Assembly: GCF_003129925.1 (NCBI RefSeq) | Contig: NZ_QFFN01000015.1 | Span: 1 to 55,359 of the forward strand | Origin: Bifidobacterium catulorum | GTDB lineage: Bacteria; Actinomycetota; Actinomycetes; Actinomycetales; Bifidobacteriaceae | Length of the DNA: 55,359 bases | Reading direction: 5' to 3' | In this document: positions 32,132 through 42,548 of the stretch, piece after piece | How the letters are laid out: each line of letters opens with the position of its first letter | Position numbering within the stretch: position 1 is the first letter of the stretch | Translations under genes and position numbers: made by a program | The notes under the pieces: model-generated | Databases searched by the model: none | The model's input: the letters and a program-made list of their open reading frames with translations, nothing else | What the model was told of the DNA's origin: nothing

Positions 32132-33178
32132 TCACAGGCCCTTGTGCAGCTGGACGCGGGTGCCGTCGATGTCCTTGACGATGCGGCCGACGGTGTGGTG
32201 CTCCTCGCCGTGCTCGTCGAGGATGCGTTCGACTTCGGAGGCCTTGTCGGGGGAGACGATGAGCACCATGCCGATGCCCATGTTGAAGATGTTGTACATC
32301 TCAAGCTCGTCGATGCCGCCGAGGTTCTGCAGCAGACGGAAGATCGGCGGGACGTCCCAGCTGGTGATGTCGAACGCGGCGGCCAGACCTTCGGGGATGA
32401 TGCGCGGGACCTTTTCGATGAAGGCGCCGCCGGTGATGTGGGCAACGCCGTGCAGCAGGTCGTCGCCGTCGAAGAGGGGCTTGAGCGCCTTGGCGTAGAT
32501 GCGGGTGGGCTTGATGATCTCCTCGCCGAGGGTTTCGCCGCCGAGTTCCTCCGGCTTGGAGTCGATGGCGAGGTCATGGTCCTTGAAGAGGACCTTGCGC
32601 ACCAGCGAGTAGCCGTTGGAGTGAATGCCGGAGGAGGGGAGGCCGATGAGCACGTCGCCTTCGGCGATCTTCGTGCCGTCGATGACCTTCGACTTCTCGA
32701 CCACGCCGACGGTGAATCCGGCCAGGTCGTATTCGTCGGCGTCGTACATGTCGGGCATTTCGGCGGTTTCGCCGCCGACCAATGCGGCGCCGGCCTGCAC
32801 GCAGCCGTCGGCCACGCCCTTGACGACCTGTTCGAGCAGGGAGGGATCGTTCTTGCCGCAGGCGATGTAGTCGAGGAAGAACAGCGGTTCGGCGCCCTGG
32901 GCGAGGATGTCGTTGACGCACATGGCCACGCAGTCCTGACCGATGGTATCGTGCTTGTTCATCATCTTGGCGACCATGAGCTTGGTGCCGACGCCGTCGG
33001 TGCCGGAGACCAGCACCGGTTCCTTGTAGCCCAGGGAGGCGAGGTCGAACAGTCCGCCGAATCCGCCGATGCCGCCGGCACCGGGGCGGGCGGTGCGCGC
33101 CACATGGGACTTGATGCGATTGACGACCTCGTACCCGGCCTCTACGCTGACTCCTGCCTTCTCATACGCTTCAGGCAT
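32132..33178 (-). CDS. purM: Phosphoribosylformylglycinamidine cyclo-ligase (AIR synthetase)
   Basis: 348 residues. Converts FGAM to AIR with ATP. It has [20 protein letters not shown], the ATP/substrate loop of the PurM/SelD superfamily, and [30 protein letters not shown] and [21 protein letters not shown] upstream sets the ATG at 33178. It lies 84 bp after purF on the same strand. Confidence 0.95.
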   Translation of the reverse strand: MPEAYEKAGVSVEAGYEVVNRIKSHVARTARPGAGGIGGFGGLFDLASLGYKEPVLVSGTDGVGTKLMVAKMMNKHDTIGQDCVAMCVNDILAQGAEPLFFLDYIACGKNDPSLLEQVVKGVADGCVQAGAALVGGETAEMPDMYDADEYDLAGFTVGVVEKSKVIDGTKIAEGDVLIGLPSSGIHSNGYSLVRKVLFKDHDLAIDSKPEELGGETLGEEIIKPTRIYAKALKPLFDGDDLLHGVAHITGGAFIEKVPRIIPEGLAAAFDITSWDVPPIFRLLQNLGGIDELEMYNIFNMGIGMVLIVSPDKASEVERILDEHGEEHHTVGRIVKDIDGTRVQLHKGL

Positions 33179-33262
33179 GATGTTCCTTTCTTGTTTCCGC
33201 AAGTTCGCTTGCGACGTGTTCGTGCTGTCGTATATGTCCGTGTTCCGGACGCCGGCCGCGGC

Positions 33263-34765
33263 TCAGGCGTCCACGCTGGCGTATTCGTTGCCCTGGTAGT
33301 CGCTGTCGTGGGCGGCGAACCGGGGGAGGCGCTCGCGGTCCTCGGGGGTGAGGGACCTGAGGAAGTCCTGCTCGTAGTCGTCGAGCGCGGTCGGGTAGTC
33401 GCCGTTGAAGTAGGCGACGCACAGGCCGCCATAGGGGGCGTCCTCGTGCAGTCCGATGCATTCGACGAGTCCGTCGAGCGAGAGGAAGGCGAGGGAGTCG
33501 GCGCCGATGTATTCGCGGATCTCCTCCACGCTTTTCTTGCCGGCGATGAGCTCCTTGGTGGTGGAGATGTCGATGCCGTAGAAGCAGGGGTATTTGAGCG
33601 GCGGCGAGCTGATGCGCATGTGGACCTCGGCGGCACCGGCCTCCTTGAGCAGCTGCACGATGCGCTTCGACGTGGTGCCGCGCACGATGGAGTCGTCGAT
33701 GACGACGACGCGCTTGCCCTTGACCACGCCGCGCACGGCGGAGAGCTTCATGCGCACGCCCTGTTCACGCAGCTCCTGCGTGGGCTGGATGAAGGTGCGG
33801 GCGACGTACTGGTTCTTGATGAGGCCCATCTCGTTGGGCAGGCCGGCCTTCTCCGCGTAGCCGGATGCGGCGGAGAGCGAGGAGTTGGGCACGCCGATGA
33901 CCATGTCGGCGTCCACCGGGGACTCCTGGGCGAGGCGGGCGCCCATGCGCTTGCGCGCGGAGTGCACGTTGACGCCGTAGATGTTGGAATCGGGGCGGGC
34001 GAAGTAGATGAACTCCATGGAGCAGATGGACAGCTGCGTGTGGTCGGTGTAGGTGTCGATGGTGTATCCGTCGTCGTTGACGACGATGATCTCGCCGGGT
34101 CGGATGTCGCGCACGAGTTCGGCGCCGACGATGTCGAGCGCGCAGGTCTCGGACGCGAGCACGTAGGCGCCGTTCTTCATGCGACCGAGGGAGAGGGGAC
34201 GGAAGCCGTTCGGGTCGAGCGCGCCGATCATGGCGTCCTCGGTCATGAGCAGGTAGGCGAAGCCGCCGTGCACCTTGCACAGCGACTCCTTGAGCTTGTC
34301 CATGAAGGTGGGCTGGTCGGAGCGTCGGATGAGGTGCATGAGCACCTCGGTGTCGGAGTTGGAGTGGAAGATCGCGCCTTCGTCTTCGAGGTTGCGGCGC
34401 AGGGTGCGGCAGTTGGTGAGGTTGCCGTTGTGGCACAGGGCCATGTCGCCGTCGTGGAAGCGGAAGATGAACGGCTGGATGTTGTCGGTGGATCCGGAGC
34501 CCGCCGTGGCATAGCGCACGTGGCCGATGGCCTTGTCTCCGGAGAGTCGGGTGATTTCGCGTTCGTCGCCGAACACTTGGGTGAGTAGGCCCAGACCGCG
34601 GTGGCCGATGAGATGGCCGTCATCGTTCGAGACGATGCCGGCGCCCTCCTGGCCGCGGTGCTGCAGGGCGTGAAGACCGAAATAGGTGAGGCGCGCCGCG
34701 TCCGGATGACCCCAGACGCCGAAGACACCGCATTCCTCGTGAATTTCTTCCAGTTCGGCGGACAA
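33263..34765 (-). CDS. purF: Amidophosphoribosyltransferase
   Basis: 500 residues. Glutamine-PRPP amidotransferase, committed step of purine synthesis. Chosen start is TTG 34765 with GAAGGAG 8 nt upstream: this puts the catalytic Cys at position 12 ([10 protein letters not shown]), after an 11-residue propeptide as known for the B. subtilis type. The only longer start (34822) is also TTG and lacks a ribosome site. Glutaminase NTN domain holds [13 protein letters not shown] and HNGNLTNC; the PRPP site is [15 protein letters not shown]. Cys in [10 protein letters not shown] and related positions may be Fe-S ligands. First of purF-purM-purD. Confidence 0.9.
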   Translation of the reverse strand: MSAELEEIHEECGVFGVWGHPDAARLTYFGLHALQHRGQEGAGIVSNDDGHLIGHRGLGLLTQVFGDEREITRLSGDKAIGHVRYATAGSGSTDNIQPFIFRFHDGDMALCHNGNLTNCRTLRRNLEDEGAIFHSNSDTEVLMHLIRRSDQPTFMDKLKESLCKVHGGFAYLLMTEDAMIGALDPNGFRPLSLGRMKNGAYVLASETCALDIVGAELVRDIRPGEIIVVNDDGYTIDTYTDHTQLSICSMEFIYFARPDSNIYGVNVHSARKRMGARLAQESPVDADMVIGVPNSSLSAASGYAEKAGLPNEMGLIKNQYVARTFIQPTQELREQGVRMKLSAVRGVVKGKRVVVIDDSIVRGTTSKRIVQLLKEAGAAEVHMRISSPPLKYPCFYGIDISTTKELIAGKKSVEEIREYIGADSLAFLSLDGLVECIGLHEDAPYGGLCVAYFNGDYPTALDDYEQDFLRSLTPEDRERLPRFAAHDSDYQGNEYASVDA

Positions 34766-34873
34766 GCCACTCGCTCCTTCATATAGAGTTAACGCAGGAT
34801 TCAATCGTCCCCACGATACCAATCGCTCGCTACAATCCCCATTCGTCGTGGCGGCGTGCGCTTCGAATTTGAT

Positions 34874-34928
34874 GAAACATTTGTTCTATATTACAATGGT
34901 GGTTATTCGAAAAATCGAACATTTGTTT
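34874..34928 (+). promoter_or_regulatory. Two LexA-type SOS boxes upstream of the polymerase gene
   Basis: GAAACATTTGTTC (34874-34886) and CGAACATTTGTTT (34916-34928) match the Gram-positive LexA consensus CGAAC-x4-GTTCG closely, 42 bp apart (four helical turns). They lie in the 270-bp region shared by divergent purF and the polymerase gene. Confidence 0.65.
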
Positions 34929-35037
34929 TATTGATGTTGGGTGCAATGCCGGTCAGGATTGCAGTGGGCGGAATTGCAGTGGCCGGGATTGCAGCGGTTG
35001 CGATGAACGTGGTTGCGATGAAAGGAGGTGTATCGCG

Positions 35038-36660
35038 ATGTCGCAAGGTGGGGGCGACGTGGCGTGTGCCGCCGGTGGCGTGCGCGGGCCGGATCGCGGA
35101 CGCCACGGCGGGCGCACGTACATTGCGATTGATCTGAAGTCGTTCTATGCGTCGGCGGAATGCGCGGAACGGGGGCTGGACCCGTTGGATACGCATCTGG
35201 TGGTGGCCGACGTGAGCCGTACCGAGAAGACCATCTGCCTTGCCGTGTCGCCGTCGTTGAAGGCATACGGCATTCCCGGGCGCGCCAGACTGTTCGAGGT
35301 GGTGCGGAAGGTGCGGCAGATCAACGCCGAGCGGCGTATGCGGGCACCCGGCCATCGTCTGACGGGGGAGTCGTGCGTGGCGTCCGAGCTGAAGGCGAAT
35401 CCGCGTCTGGCGTTGTCCTATGTCGCGGCGAAGCCTCGGATGGCCCTGTATCTCGAACGCAGCGCACAGATATACGGCATCTATCTCAAATACGCCGCCG
35501 CCGAGGACATCCACGTGTATTCCATCGACGAGGTGTTCATGGACGTCACCCGGTATCTGCGTGCTGCTGGCATGACGCCTCGCCGACTGGCCATGACCAT
35601 CGTGCGCGACATCCTCGCGAACACGGGCATCACCGCCACGGCGGGCATCGGCACGAACATGTATCTCGCCAAGGTGGCCATGGACATCGTCGCCAAGCAC
35701 ATGCCCGCCGACCGCGACGGCGTGCGCGTCGCCGAACTCGATGAGATGTCGTATCGGCGGCTGCTGTGGGGGCATCGTCCGCTCACCGACTTCTGGCGGG
35801 TCGGCCGCGGCTATGCACGCAGGCTGGAGGCCCATGGCATCACCACCATGGGCGACATCGCACGCTGCTCGCTTGGCGGTGCGACGGACTATCCCAACGA
35901 AGACCTGCTGTACCGGTTGTTCGGCGTGAACGCGGAACCGCTCATCGACCATGCGTGGGGCTGGGAGCCATGCACCATCGCCGACATCAAGGCGTACCGT
36001 CCGGAATCCAGCAGCATGAGCTCCGGACAGGTGCTGCACGAACCCTATGATTTCACGCACGCACGCGTCATCGTCAAGGAGATGGCGGACCAGCTCGCGC
36101 TGGACATGACGGGCAAGGGGCTGAGGACCGACCATGTGTCGCTCATGGTGGGCTACGACATCGAGAACCTCGGCGGGCGGAAGGACGACTGCGGCATGGG
36201 GAAGGCGCCGGGAACCGACGCCTCACGGTATGCGGGGGTCGTGGCCACTGACCATTACGGGCGCAAGGTGCCGAAAGCCGCTCACTCCTCGGCCGATCTG
36301 GAGACGTGCACATCGTCCTCCAGACGTCTCGTCGACGCCGTCGTAGGCATCTACGACCGCATCGTCGATCCGGATCTGACCATACGCCGCATCACCGTCG
36401 TCTTCGGACGGCTCCGCCCCGCGTCAACGGCCGAGTCCGGCGTCCGCTACGAACAGCCGGACCTGTTCACCGACGCGGACAGGGAGGAGCGGCGCCGGAG
36501 AACGGCGGAAGCGGAGGAGGAGAGGGAGCATGATATGCAGATGACCCTGCTGAACATCAAACACCGGTTCGGTAGAAACGCCGTCATCAAAGGCATGAAC
36601 CTTGAAGAAGGCGCCACCGGCATCGAACGCAACAGCCAGATCGGCGGCCACGCAGCCTGA
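35038..36660 (+). CDS. Y-family DNA polymerase (UmuC/UvrX-like)
   Basis: 540 residues. Error-prone lesion-bypass polymerase. The catalytic carboxylates lie in YIAIDLKSFYASAEC and VYSIDEVFMDVT; the little-finger domain follows with KGLRTDHVSLMVGYD. Helix-hairpin-helix-type TDFWRVGRGYARRLEAHGI is present. AAAGGAGG upstream sets the ATG at 35038. Its message also contains a YolD-like gene 67 bp downstream, a pairing known from SOS-type polymerase cassettes. It differs from DinB in lacking the full Pol IV C-terminus and in having a charged tail after about 480. Confidence 0.85.
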   Translation: MSQGGGDVACAAGGVRGPDRGRHGGRTYIAIDLKSFYASAECAERGLDPLDTHLVVADVSRTEKTICLAVSPSLKAYGIPGRARLFEVVRKVRQINAERRMRAPGHRLTGESCVASELKANPRLALSYVAAKPRMALYLERSAQIYGIYLKYAAAEDIHVYSIDEVFMDVTRYLRAAGMTPRRLAMTIVRDILANTGITATAGIGTNMYLAKVAMDIVAKHMPADRDGVRVAELDEMSYRRLLWGHRPLTDFWRVGRGYARRLEAHGITTMGDIARCSLGGATDYPNEDLLYRLFGVNAEPLIDHAWGWEPCTIADIKAYRPESSSMSSGQVLHEPYDFTHARVIVKEMADQLALDMTGKGLRTDHVSLMVGYDIENLGGRKDDCGMGKAPGTDASRYAGVVATDHYGRKVPKAAHSSADLETCTSSSRRLVDAVVGIYDRIVDPDLTIRRITVVFGRLRPASTAESGVRYEQPDLFTDADREERRRRTAEAEEEREHDMQMTLLNIKHRFGRNAVIKGMNLEEGATGIERNSQIGGHAA

Positions 36661-36726
36661 CCCCATATCCTGGCCCCATATCCCGCTCTCATATGAAAAA
36701 TTGGGAAACACGTGAAAGGAGAGACC

Positions 36727-37191
36727 ATGCCGTTGACTCCGACCAGCCGCTACGACGACATCATCACCATGCCACACCACCAGTCATATACGCGGCCGCG
36801 CATGTCCATGCACAACCGCGCCGCGCAGTTCATGCCGTTCGCCGCCCTCAACGGCTACGACGCCATCATCATGGAGACCGCGCGGCAGACCAGGCGGCGT
36901 GTGGAACTCGACGCCGACGCACGGCAAACACTGGACGAACGACTCCGAGGCATCATCGGAAACGCATCGGACCATCCACGCATCGAGGTCACGTTCTTCA
37001 CACCCGACCAGCGCAAGGACGGCGGCACATACGTCACCGTTTACGGCGAACTGCGTCGCATCGACGAAGCACGCCGTCTCCTCATGCTCGCCAACGGCAG
37101 GTCCATTCCATTGAACGACGTCATCGACATCCGGGAAACCGACTGCAAGAACAGTGCTGATGAGAACAGTGCCGACGATAGCACGCGATAG
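36727..37191 (+). CDS. YolD-like protein
   Basis: 154 residues. Central motif MHNRAAQFMPFAALNGYDA, then IEVTFFTPDQRKDGGTYVTV and ANGRSIPLNDVIDI, the YolD-like (SH3-type beta) fold. GGAGAGACC precedes the ATG; ATG 36712 is in frame but has no ribosome site. It is a partner of the polymerase gene upstream; its biochemical role is not established. Confidence 0.75.
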   Translation: MPLTPTSRYDDIITMPHHQSYTRPRMSMHNRAAQFMPFAALNGYDAIIMETARQTRRRVELDADARQTLDERLRGIIGNASDHPRIEVTFFTPDQRKDGGTYVTVYGELRRIDEARRLLMLANGRSIPLNDVIDIRETDCKNSADENSADDSTR

Positions 37192-37287
37192 ACAACGGTT
37201 ATGACCACGATGCGTTCCCGACGATCGGCCCACGACGCGGGAACTGTATATTCGGGCATGACCGCACCGTCAGGAGAAACCATCACC

Positions 37288-38502
37288 ATGCTCGCCACCG
37301 ATTCCGTCATCCGACATCATGCAAGCCCTGTACCATTCGCACCCATCGCACAGGCCATACCGCCCAACGTGTTCGCCGTCATGGACGGCAAGGTCGCCCA
37401 GGCCGTCGCCGCGGGAGCCGACGTCATCGACCTCGCCAAAGGCAATCCCGACGCCTATCCCGCAGCATTCATCCGTGACGTCGCCAAACAGGCCGTGGAC
37501 GATCCGGCCAACGCGAGATACACCCCGTTCGACGGCAAGCCCACATTCCTCGACGCCGCCGCCGACTGGTACCGCAGCGTGCACGGCGTCGTCCTCGACC
37601 GGCGCACACAGCTCTTCGCCGTCGAAGGCGCCGTAGACGGGCTCGCCGGACTGTACGCGGTGCTTATCGACCGGGGCGACGCCGTCGCATTCGTCGACCC
37701 CTACTATCCCTCCTACCACTGCATGGCCGTCATGCACGGTGCCGACGAGATACTGCTGCCCGCGCTCGCCGACCGCCGATTCCTGCCAGACCTCGACGCC
37801 GTGCCGGCGGAGACATGGGACAGGGTGAAGATGCTGGTGCTCAACTATCCCAACAACCCCACCGGCGCACAGGCTCCATCGACGTTCCTGCGCCGTGCCG
37901 TCGAACTGGCGCATGAACATCGCTTCGCCATCGTGCACGACTATGCGTATGCCGGCCTCGGCGTCGACGGACCGGACGCCCAGCAGCACAGCATCCTTGA
38001 GGTTCCGGGCGCGTTCGACGTGGCGGTGGAGGTGTGCTCGCTATCGAAGATGTATGCCATGGCCGGATGGCGCGCCGGCTTCGTGGCGGGCAACGAGGCG
38101 ATCATCCAGCGGCTCAAGCTCTACCACTATCAGATGGGATCCATGATCACCGGCAGCATCCAGGACGCCGGCGTTGCCGCATTGCGCTCCGACCAGTCAT
38201 GCGTCGCGGAACTCGCGCGACGGTATGCGACACGCCGCCGCATCGTGGCCGAAGGGCTGCGTCAGACCGGCCTCGACGTGTTCGACTCCGCCGGCGGCAT
38301 CTACGTGTGGGCGCGCGTGCCGGACGGCTGGACGGGGGAGGGACTCGCCGACCATCTGCTCGACCACGCCGCCGTGGCCGTGCTCCCCGGCACCTGTTTC
38401 GGTCATGTCGGCGGCGGACACGTGCGTCTCAGCCTGCTCAAATCCGAGCCGGAGCTCGCCGAAGCCGTCCGTCGCATACGAAACGCACTGCGTAAAATGT
38501 GA
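37288..38502 (+). CDS. Class I/II pyridoxal-phosphate aminotransferase
   Basis: 404 residues. Typical motifs are PYYPSYHCMAVMHGADEI, LNYPNNPTGAQAP, HDYAYAGLG and SLSKMYAMAGWRAGFVAG, where the Lys in SLSK binds PLP, and GGGHVRLSL near the C terminus with the substrate-carboxylate Arg. The ATG at 37288 follows AGGAGAAACC but with long spacing; starts at 37201 and 37258 are also in frame. The substrate cannot be decided (aspartate-, alanine- or aromatic-type). It lies 96 bp after the YolD-like gene. Confidence 0.8.
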   Translation: MLATDSVIRHHASPVPFAPIAQAIPPNVFAVMDGKVAQAVAAGADVIDLAKGNPDAYPAAFIRDVAKQAVDDPANARYTPFDGKPTFLDAAADWYRSVHGVVLDRRTQLFAVEGAVDGLAGLYAVLIDRGDAVAFVDPYYPSYHCMAVMHGADEILLPALADRRFLPDLDAVPAETWDRVKMLVLNYPNNPTGAQAPSTFLRRAVELAHEHRFAIVHDYAYAGLGVDGPDAQQHSILEVPGAFDVAVEVCSLSKMYAMAGWRAGFVAGNEAIIQRLKLYHYQMGSMITGSIQDAGVAALRSDQSCVAELARRYATRRRIVAEGLRQTGLDVFDSAGGIYVWARVPDGWTGEGLADHLLDHAAVAVLPGTCFGHVGGGHVRLSLLKSEPELAEAVRRIRNALRKM

Positions 38503-38599
38503 AATCCGCGGTTTCCTCGTGCAAATCGTCGAAATCAGGGCCGTTCTGCGACAAGTTGGACGGGTAAAGACGGGATATCGACGATTCGGGTATGGAAAA

Positions 38600-38638
38600 G
38601 GGCGGGAAACAGGCCGGATAACCGGTTGTTTCCCGCCC
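38600..38638. terminator. Bidirectional terminator between the aminotransferase and purL
   Basis: Perfect 11-bp arms GGGCGGGAAAC / GTTTCCCGCCC with an inner CCGG-x4-CCGG hairpin, followed on the minus strand by TTTTCC. It serves the end of purL. Confidence 0.75.
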
Positions 38639-38673
38639 TGGCACCAAGGCATCGGACGATGCTTTGGGCGGCG

Positions 38674-41600
38674 TCAGGCGGTGAAGTACTCGACGCCGGC
38701 CTCGAAGATCGGCTGGTACTTGTCGCCCGGCACGTTCACGTACAGACCGTTGCCGCTGCGCTCCGAATGGCCCATCTTGCCGAACACGCGTCCGTCGGGG
38801 CTGGTGATGCCCTCGATGGCGAGCAGCGAGCCGTTCGGGTTGATGCTGAGGTCCATGCCCGGCACACCGTCCTCGCCGACGTACTGCGTGGCGATCTGGC
38901 CGTTGGCCTTCAGCTGCGCAAGCACGTCGTCGTTGGCGACGAAACGTCCTTCGCCATGCGAGATGGCGACCGTGTGCACGTCGCCCACGGAGGTCTTCGC
39001 CAGCCACGGGGAGAGGTTCGAGGCCACGCGGGTGCGGACCAGACGGCTCTGGTGGCGGCCGATGGTGTTGAAGGTCAGCGTCGGGCATTCGGCGGTCATC
39101 GGCACGATGTCGCCGAACGGCACCAGACCCAGCTTGATGAGCGCCTGGAAGCCGTTGCAGATGCCCAGCATCAGACCATCACGGTTCTGCAGCAGGTCGC
39201 ACACCGCCTCGGTGACGACGGGGGCGCGGAAGAACGCGGTGATGAACTTGGCGGAACCGTCCGGCTCGTCGCCGCCGGAGAAGCCGCCCGGAATCATCAC
39301 GATCTGGCTGCGGCGGATCTCGTCGACCAACGCCTGCGTGGACTCGGCCACGGCCTCGGGCGTGAGGTTGTTGACGATCAGCGTGGTGGCGTCGGCCCCG
39401 GCGCGCTCGAACGCGGCGGCCGTGTCGTACTCGCAGTTGTTGCCCGGGAACACCGGGATGACCACATGCGGCTTCGCCACCGCGGCGCCCGTGTACACGG
39501 TCTTCTTCGGAGCCTCGAAGCTCACCGTCTCGACGGCGTCGCCCTTGCCGCGGTAGGGGAACACATCCTCGATGCCATGCTCCCAGGCCTCCTGTACGTC
39601 GGCCAGGTCGAGCGTCTCGCCGCAGGCCGCGAACTCGTAGGCCTCGGTGGTCTCGCCGATCCTGCCCATGCACACCAGATTGGAGACCGCGGGAAGCTTG
39701 CCCTTGTCGGCCAGCTCCACGATGAAGCTGCCGTAGGCCGGGGCGAACAGGTCGTCGAGGGCGATGGCGTCGTCCAGCCTCACGCCGATGCGGTTGCCCA
39801 GCGTGTCCTTGAACAGCGTCTCGGCCGTGCAGCCATAGCCCGGAGTGGACACGGCGGCCACCTGACCGTCGTCGATGAGGTCCTCGATGACGGACAGCAC
39901 CTCGATGAGGCTCTCCGGCTCCGGGGTGAGGCCGTCGGCCTTGTAGCGCGGAGCGATGCGGACCACGTCGTGGCCGGCCTCCTTGAACTCCGGGGATGTG
40001 GCGCGGTCCATCGGGCCCACGGCCACGGCGAAGCTCACCAGCGTGGGCGGCACGTCGAGGTCCTCGAAGCTGCCGGACATGGAGTCCTTGCCGCCGATGG
40101 CGCCGACGCCGAGGTCGACCTGAGCCATGAGCGCACCCAGCACGGCAGCGAGCGGCTTGCCCCAGCGCTTCGGATCCTCACGCAGCTTCTCGAAGTACTC
40201 CTGGAAGGTAAGGTAGGCATCCTCGCGGCGGAAGCCGGCGGCGACCAGCTTGGAGAGGGATTCGACCACCGACAGGTAGGCGCCGGTGAACTGGTTGGCC
40301 GACATGATGTACGGGTTGAAGCCCCACGCCATCGCGGAGGCGGTGGTGGTCGCGCCGAACACAGGGAACTTGGCGACCATGGCCTGGGCCGGGGTCAGCT
40401 GCTCCCTGCCTCCGAACGGCATGAGCACGGTGGCCGCGCCGATGGTGGAGTCGAAGCGTTCCGACAGTCCCTTGTTGGAGGCCACGTTGATGTCGGTGAC
40501 CAGATCGTTCATGCGCTCGGCCAGCGTGGAACCCTTCCACGGCGTCTCGTACGTGCCGCCCTTCTCCACATGGGCGTCCATGAACTTCGGGGCGCCGTTG
40601 GAGTTGAGGAACGCGCGGCTCAGATTCACGATGACGTCGCCGTTCCACGTCATGACCATGCGCGGATCCTCGGTGACGGTGGCGATGACCGTGGCCTCAA
40701 GATTCTCCTCGCGGGCATAGCCGAGGAACTCGTCCACGTCGTCGGCGGCCACGTCCACGGCCATGCGCTCCTGGGATTCGGAGATGGCGAGCTCGGTGCC
40801 GTCGAGACCCTCGTACTTCTTGGTGACCTTGTCGAGGTCGATGGTCAGGCCGTCGGCGATCTCGCCGGTGGCCACGGACACGCCGCCCGCGCCGAAATCG
40901 TTGCAGCGCTTGATCAGACGGCAGGCGTCGCCGCGGCGGAACAGGCGCTGCAGCTTGCGTTCTATCGGGGCGTTGCCCTTCTGCACCTCGGCGCCGCACT
41001 CCTCAAGGGAATCCACGTCAAGCTGCTTGGAGGAGCCGGTGGCGCCGCCGATGCCGTCACGGCCTGTGCGTCCGCCCAGCAGGATGATCTTGTCGCCGGG
41101 GGCGGGGGTCTCACGGCGCACATGGTCGGCGGGGGTGGCGCCCACGACGGCGCCGATCTCCATGCGCTTGGCCACATAGCCCGGATGGTACAGCTCATCG
41201 ACCTGGCCGGTGGCCAGACCGATCTGGTTGCCGTAGGAGCTGTAGCCGGCGGCCGCGGTGGTGACGAGCTTGCGCTGCGGCAGCTTGCCCTCAAGCGTCT
41301 GCGAGACCGGCACGGTCGGATCGGCTGCACCGGTGACGCGCATCGCCTGATACACGTAGGAGCGGCCCGACAGGGGGTCGCGGATGCAGCCGCCGATGCA
41401 GGTGGCCGCGCCGCCGAACGGCTCGATCTCGGTGGGGTGGTTGTGCGTCTCGTTCTTGAACAGGAACAGCCAGTCCTCGTCCTCGCCGTTCACGTCGACC
41501 TTCACCTTCACGGTGCAGGCGTTGATCTCCTCGGATTCGTCGAGGTTCTTCAGCACGCCGTGGGCCTTGAGGTACTTGGCGCCGATGGTGCCCACATCCA

Positions 41601-42396
41601 TCAGGCACACGGGCTTGGAGTCGCGGCCAAGCTCGTGGCGGATGGCGAGATACCTGTCGAACGCGGCCTTGACCACGTCGTCGTCGATCTCGACGTTCGT
41701 CAGCTGCGTGCCGAACGTGGTGTGGCGGCAGTGGTCCGACCAGTACGTGTCGATCACCTTGATCTCGGTGATCGTCGGATTGCGCCTCTCCTCGGCGAAG
41801 TACTCCTGGCACACCTTGATGTCGGCGAGGTCCATGGCGAGCCCACGGTCGGCGATGAACTTGGACAGGCCGGCCTCGTCCAGATCGAGGAATCCGTCGA
41901 TGACCTCCACCTTGCCCGGCACGGCGACGTCCATCTTCAGGGTGTCTCGGGTGGCGAGCGAAGCCTCGCGGGCCTCCACTGGGTTGATGACGTAATGCTT
42001 GATGGCGGCCACTTCGGCGTCGGACAGCGCACCCTCCAGCACGTACACCTTGGCGCTGCGCACGTCCGGGCGCTCGCCCTGGCTGATCAGCTGGATGCAT
42101 TCGCTGGCCGAATCCGCCCGCTGGTCGAACTGGCCGGGCAGGAACTCCACGGCGAACACGACGGCGTCACCGGTGTCGGGCAGCTCGTCGGTGGCCACGT
42201 CGGTCTGCGGCTCGCTGAACACGGTGGGCACGCAACGGCGGAACAGGTCCTCGCCGATGCCCTCCACGTCGTAGCGGTTGATGATGCGCAGCCCCGTCAG
42301 TCCCTCGACGCCGAGGATGGTGCGCAGCTCGTTGTCCAGCTGACGCGCCTCCACGTCGAAGCCGGGCTTCTTCTCAACATAGATGCGAAAAACCAC
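38674..42396 (-). CDS. purL: Phosphoribosylformylglycinamidine synthase, large single-chain form
   Basis: 1240 residues. Converts FGAR plus glutamine to FGAM. One chain has PurS-like N-terminus, two PurM-like synthetase halves and a C-terminal class I glutaminase: VVIPVFPGNNCEYDT, LMLGICNGFQALIK with the nucleophile Cys, and HSERSGNGLYVNVPGDKYQP. So no separate purQ or purS is needed. The start is GTG 42396, AAAGGA upstream; the frame remains open far upstream into repeat sequence, which is not coding. It is separated from purC by a palindrome cluster. Confidence 0.95.
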   Translation of the reverse strand: MVFRIYVEKKPGFDVEARQLDNELRTILGVEGLTGLRIINRYDVEGIGEDLFRRCVPTVFSEPQTDVATDELPDTGDAVVFAVEFLPGQFDQRADSASECIQLISQGERPDVRSAKVYVLEGALSDAEVAAIKHYVINPVEAREASLATRDTLKMDVAVPGKVEVIDGFLDLDEAGLSKFIADRGLAMDLADIKVCQEYFAEERRNPTITEIKVIDTYWSDHCRHTTFGTQLTNVEIDDDVVKAAFDRYLAIRHELGRDSKPVCLMDVGTIGAKYLKAHGVLKNLDESEEINACTVKVKVDVNGEDEDWLFLFKNETHNHPTEIEPFGGAATCIGGCIRDPLSGRSYVYQAMRVTGAADPTVPVSQTLEGKLPQRKLVTTAAAGYSSYGNQIGLATGQVDELYHPGYVAKRMEIGAVVGATPADHVRRETPAPGDKIILLGGRTGRDGIGGATGSSKQLDVDSLEECGAEVQKGNAPIERKLQRLFRRGDACRLIKRCNDFGAGGVSVATGEIADGLTIDLDKVTKKYEGLDGTELAISESQERMAVDVAADDVDEFLGYAREENLEATVIATVTEDPRMVMTWNGDVIVNLSRAFLNSNGAPKFMDAHVEKGGTYETPWKGSTLAERMNDLVTDINVASNKGLSERFDSTIGAATVLMPFGGREQLTPAQAMVAKFPVFGATTTASAMAWGFNPYIMSANQFTGAYLSVVESLSKLVAAGFRREDAYLTFQEYFEKLREDPKRWGKPLAAVLGALMAQVDLGVGAIGGKDSMSGSFEDLDVPPTLVSFAVAVGPMDRATSPEFKEAGHDVVRIAPRYKADGLTPEPESLIEVLSVIEDLIDDGQVAAVSTPGYGCTAETLFKDTLGNRIGVRLDDAIALDDLFAPAYGSFIVELADKGKLPAVSNLVCMGRIGETTEAYEFAACGETLDLADVQEAWEHGIEDVFPYRGKGDAVETVSFEAPKKTVYTGAAVAKPHVVIPVFPGNNCEYDTAAAFERAGADATTLIVNNLTPEAVAESTQALVDEIRRSQIVMIPGGFSGGDEPDGSAKFITAFFRAPVVTEAVCDLLQNRDGLMLGICNGFQALIKLGLVPFGDIVPMTAECPTLTFNTIGRHQSRLVRTRVASNLSPWLAKTSVGDVHTVAISHGEGRFVANDDVLAQLKANGQIATQYVGEDGVPGMDLSINPNGSLLAIEGITSPDGRVFGKMGHSERSGNGLYVNVPGDKYQPIFEAGVEYFTA

Positions 42397-42419
42397 GTGC
42401 AGTTTTCCTTTCTCAACTC

Positions 42420-42540
42420 GTGCGGATCCCCTCCCGGAGGGGAGCTGTCGCCATAGGCGACTGAGGGGAGGATGCCATGATGCGGCAACACCTCCCCTCA
42501 CCCAGCTGACGCTGACAGCCCCTCCCGGAGGGGAGCCATA
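42420..42540. repeat. GGCTCCCCTC-family palindrome cluster
   Basis: GGATCCCCTCCCGGAGGGGA and GCTGTCGCCATAGGCGACTG, then a second CCCTCCCGGAGGGGAGCC module. It fills the gap between purL and the end of purC. Confidence 0.75.
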
Positions 42541-42548
42541 TAAACGAC

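Noticed and set aside
32009..34588. 859-aa plus-strand frame opposite purM and purF
   Set aside because: Shadow of the purine genes, no recognisable motif.
38626..42456. 1276-aa plus-strand frame opposite purL
   Set aside because: Shadow; purL is unambiguous on the minus strand.
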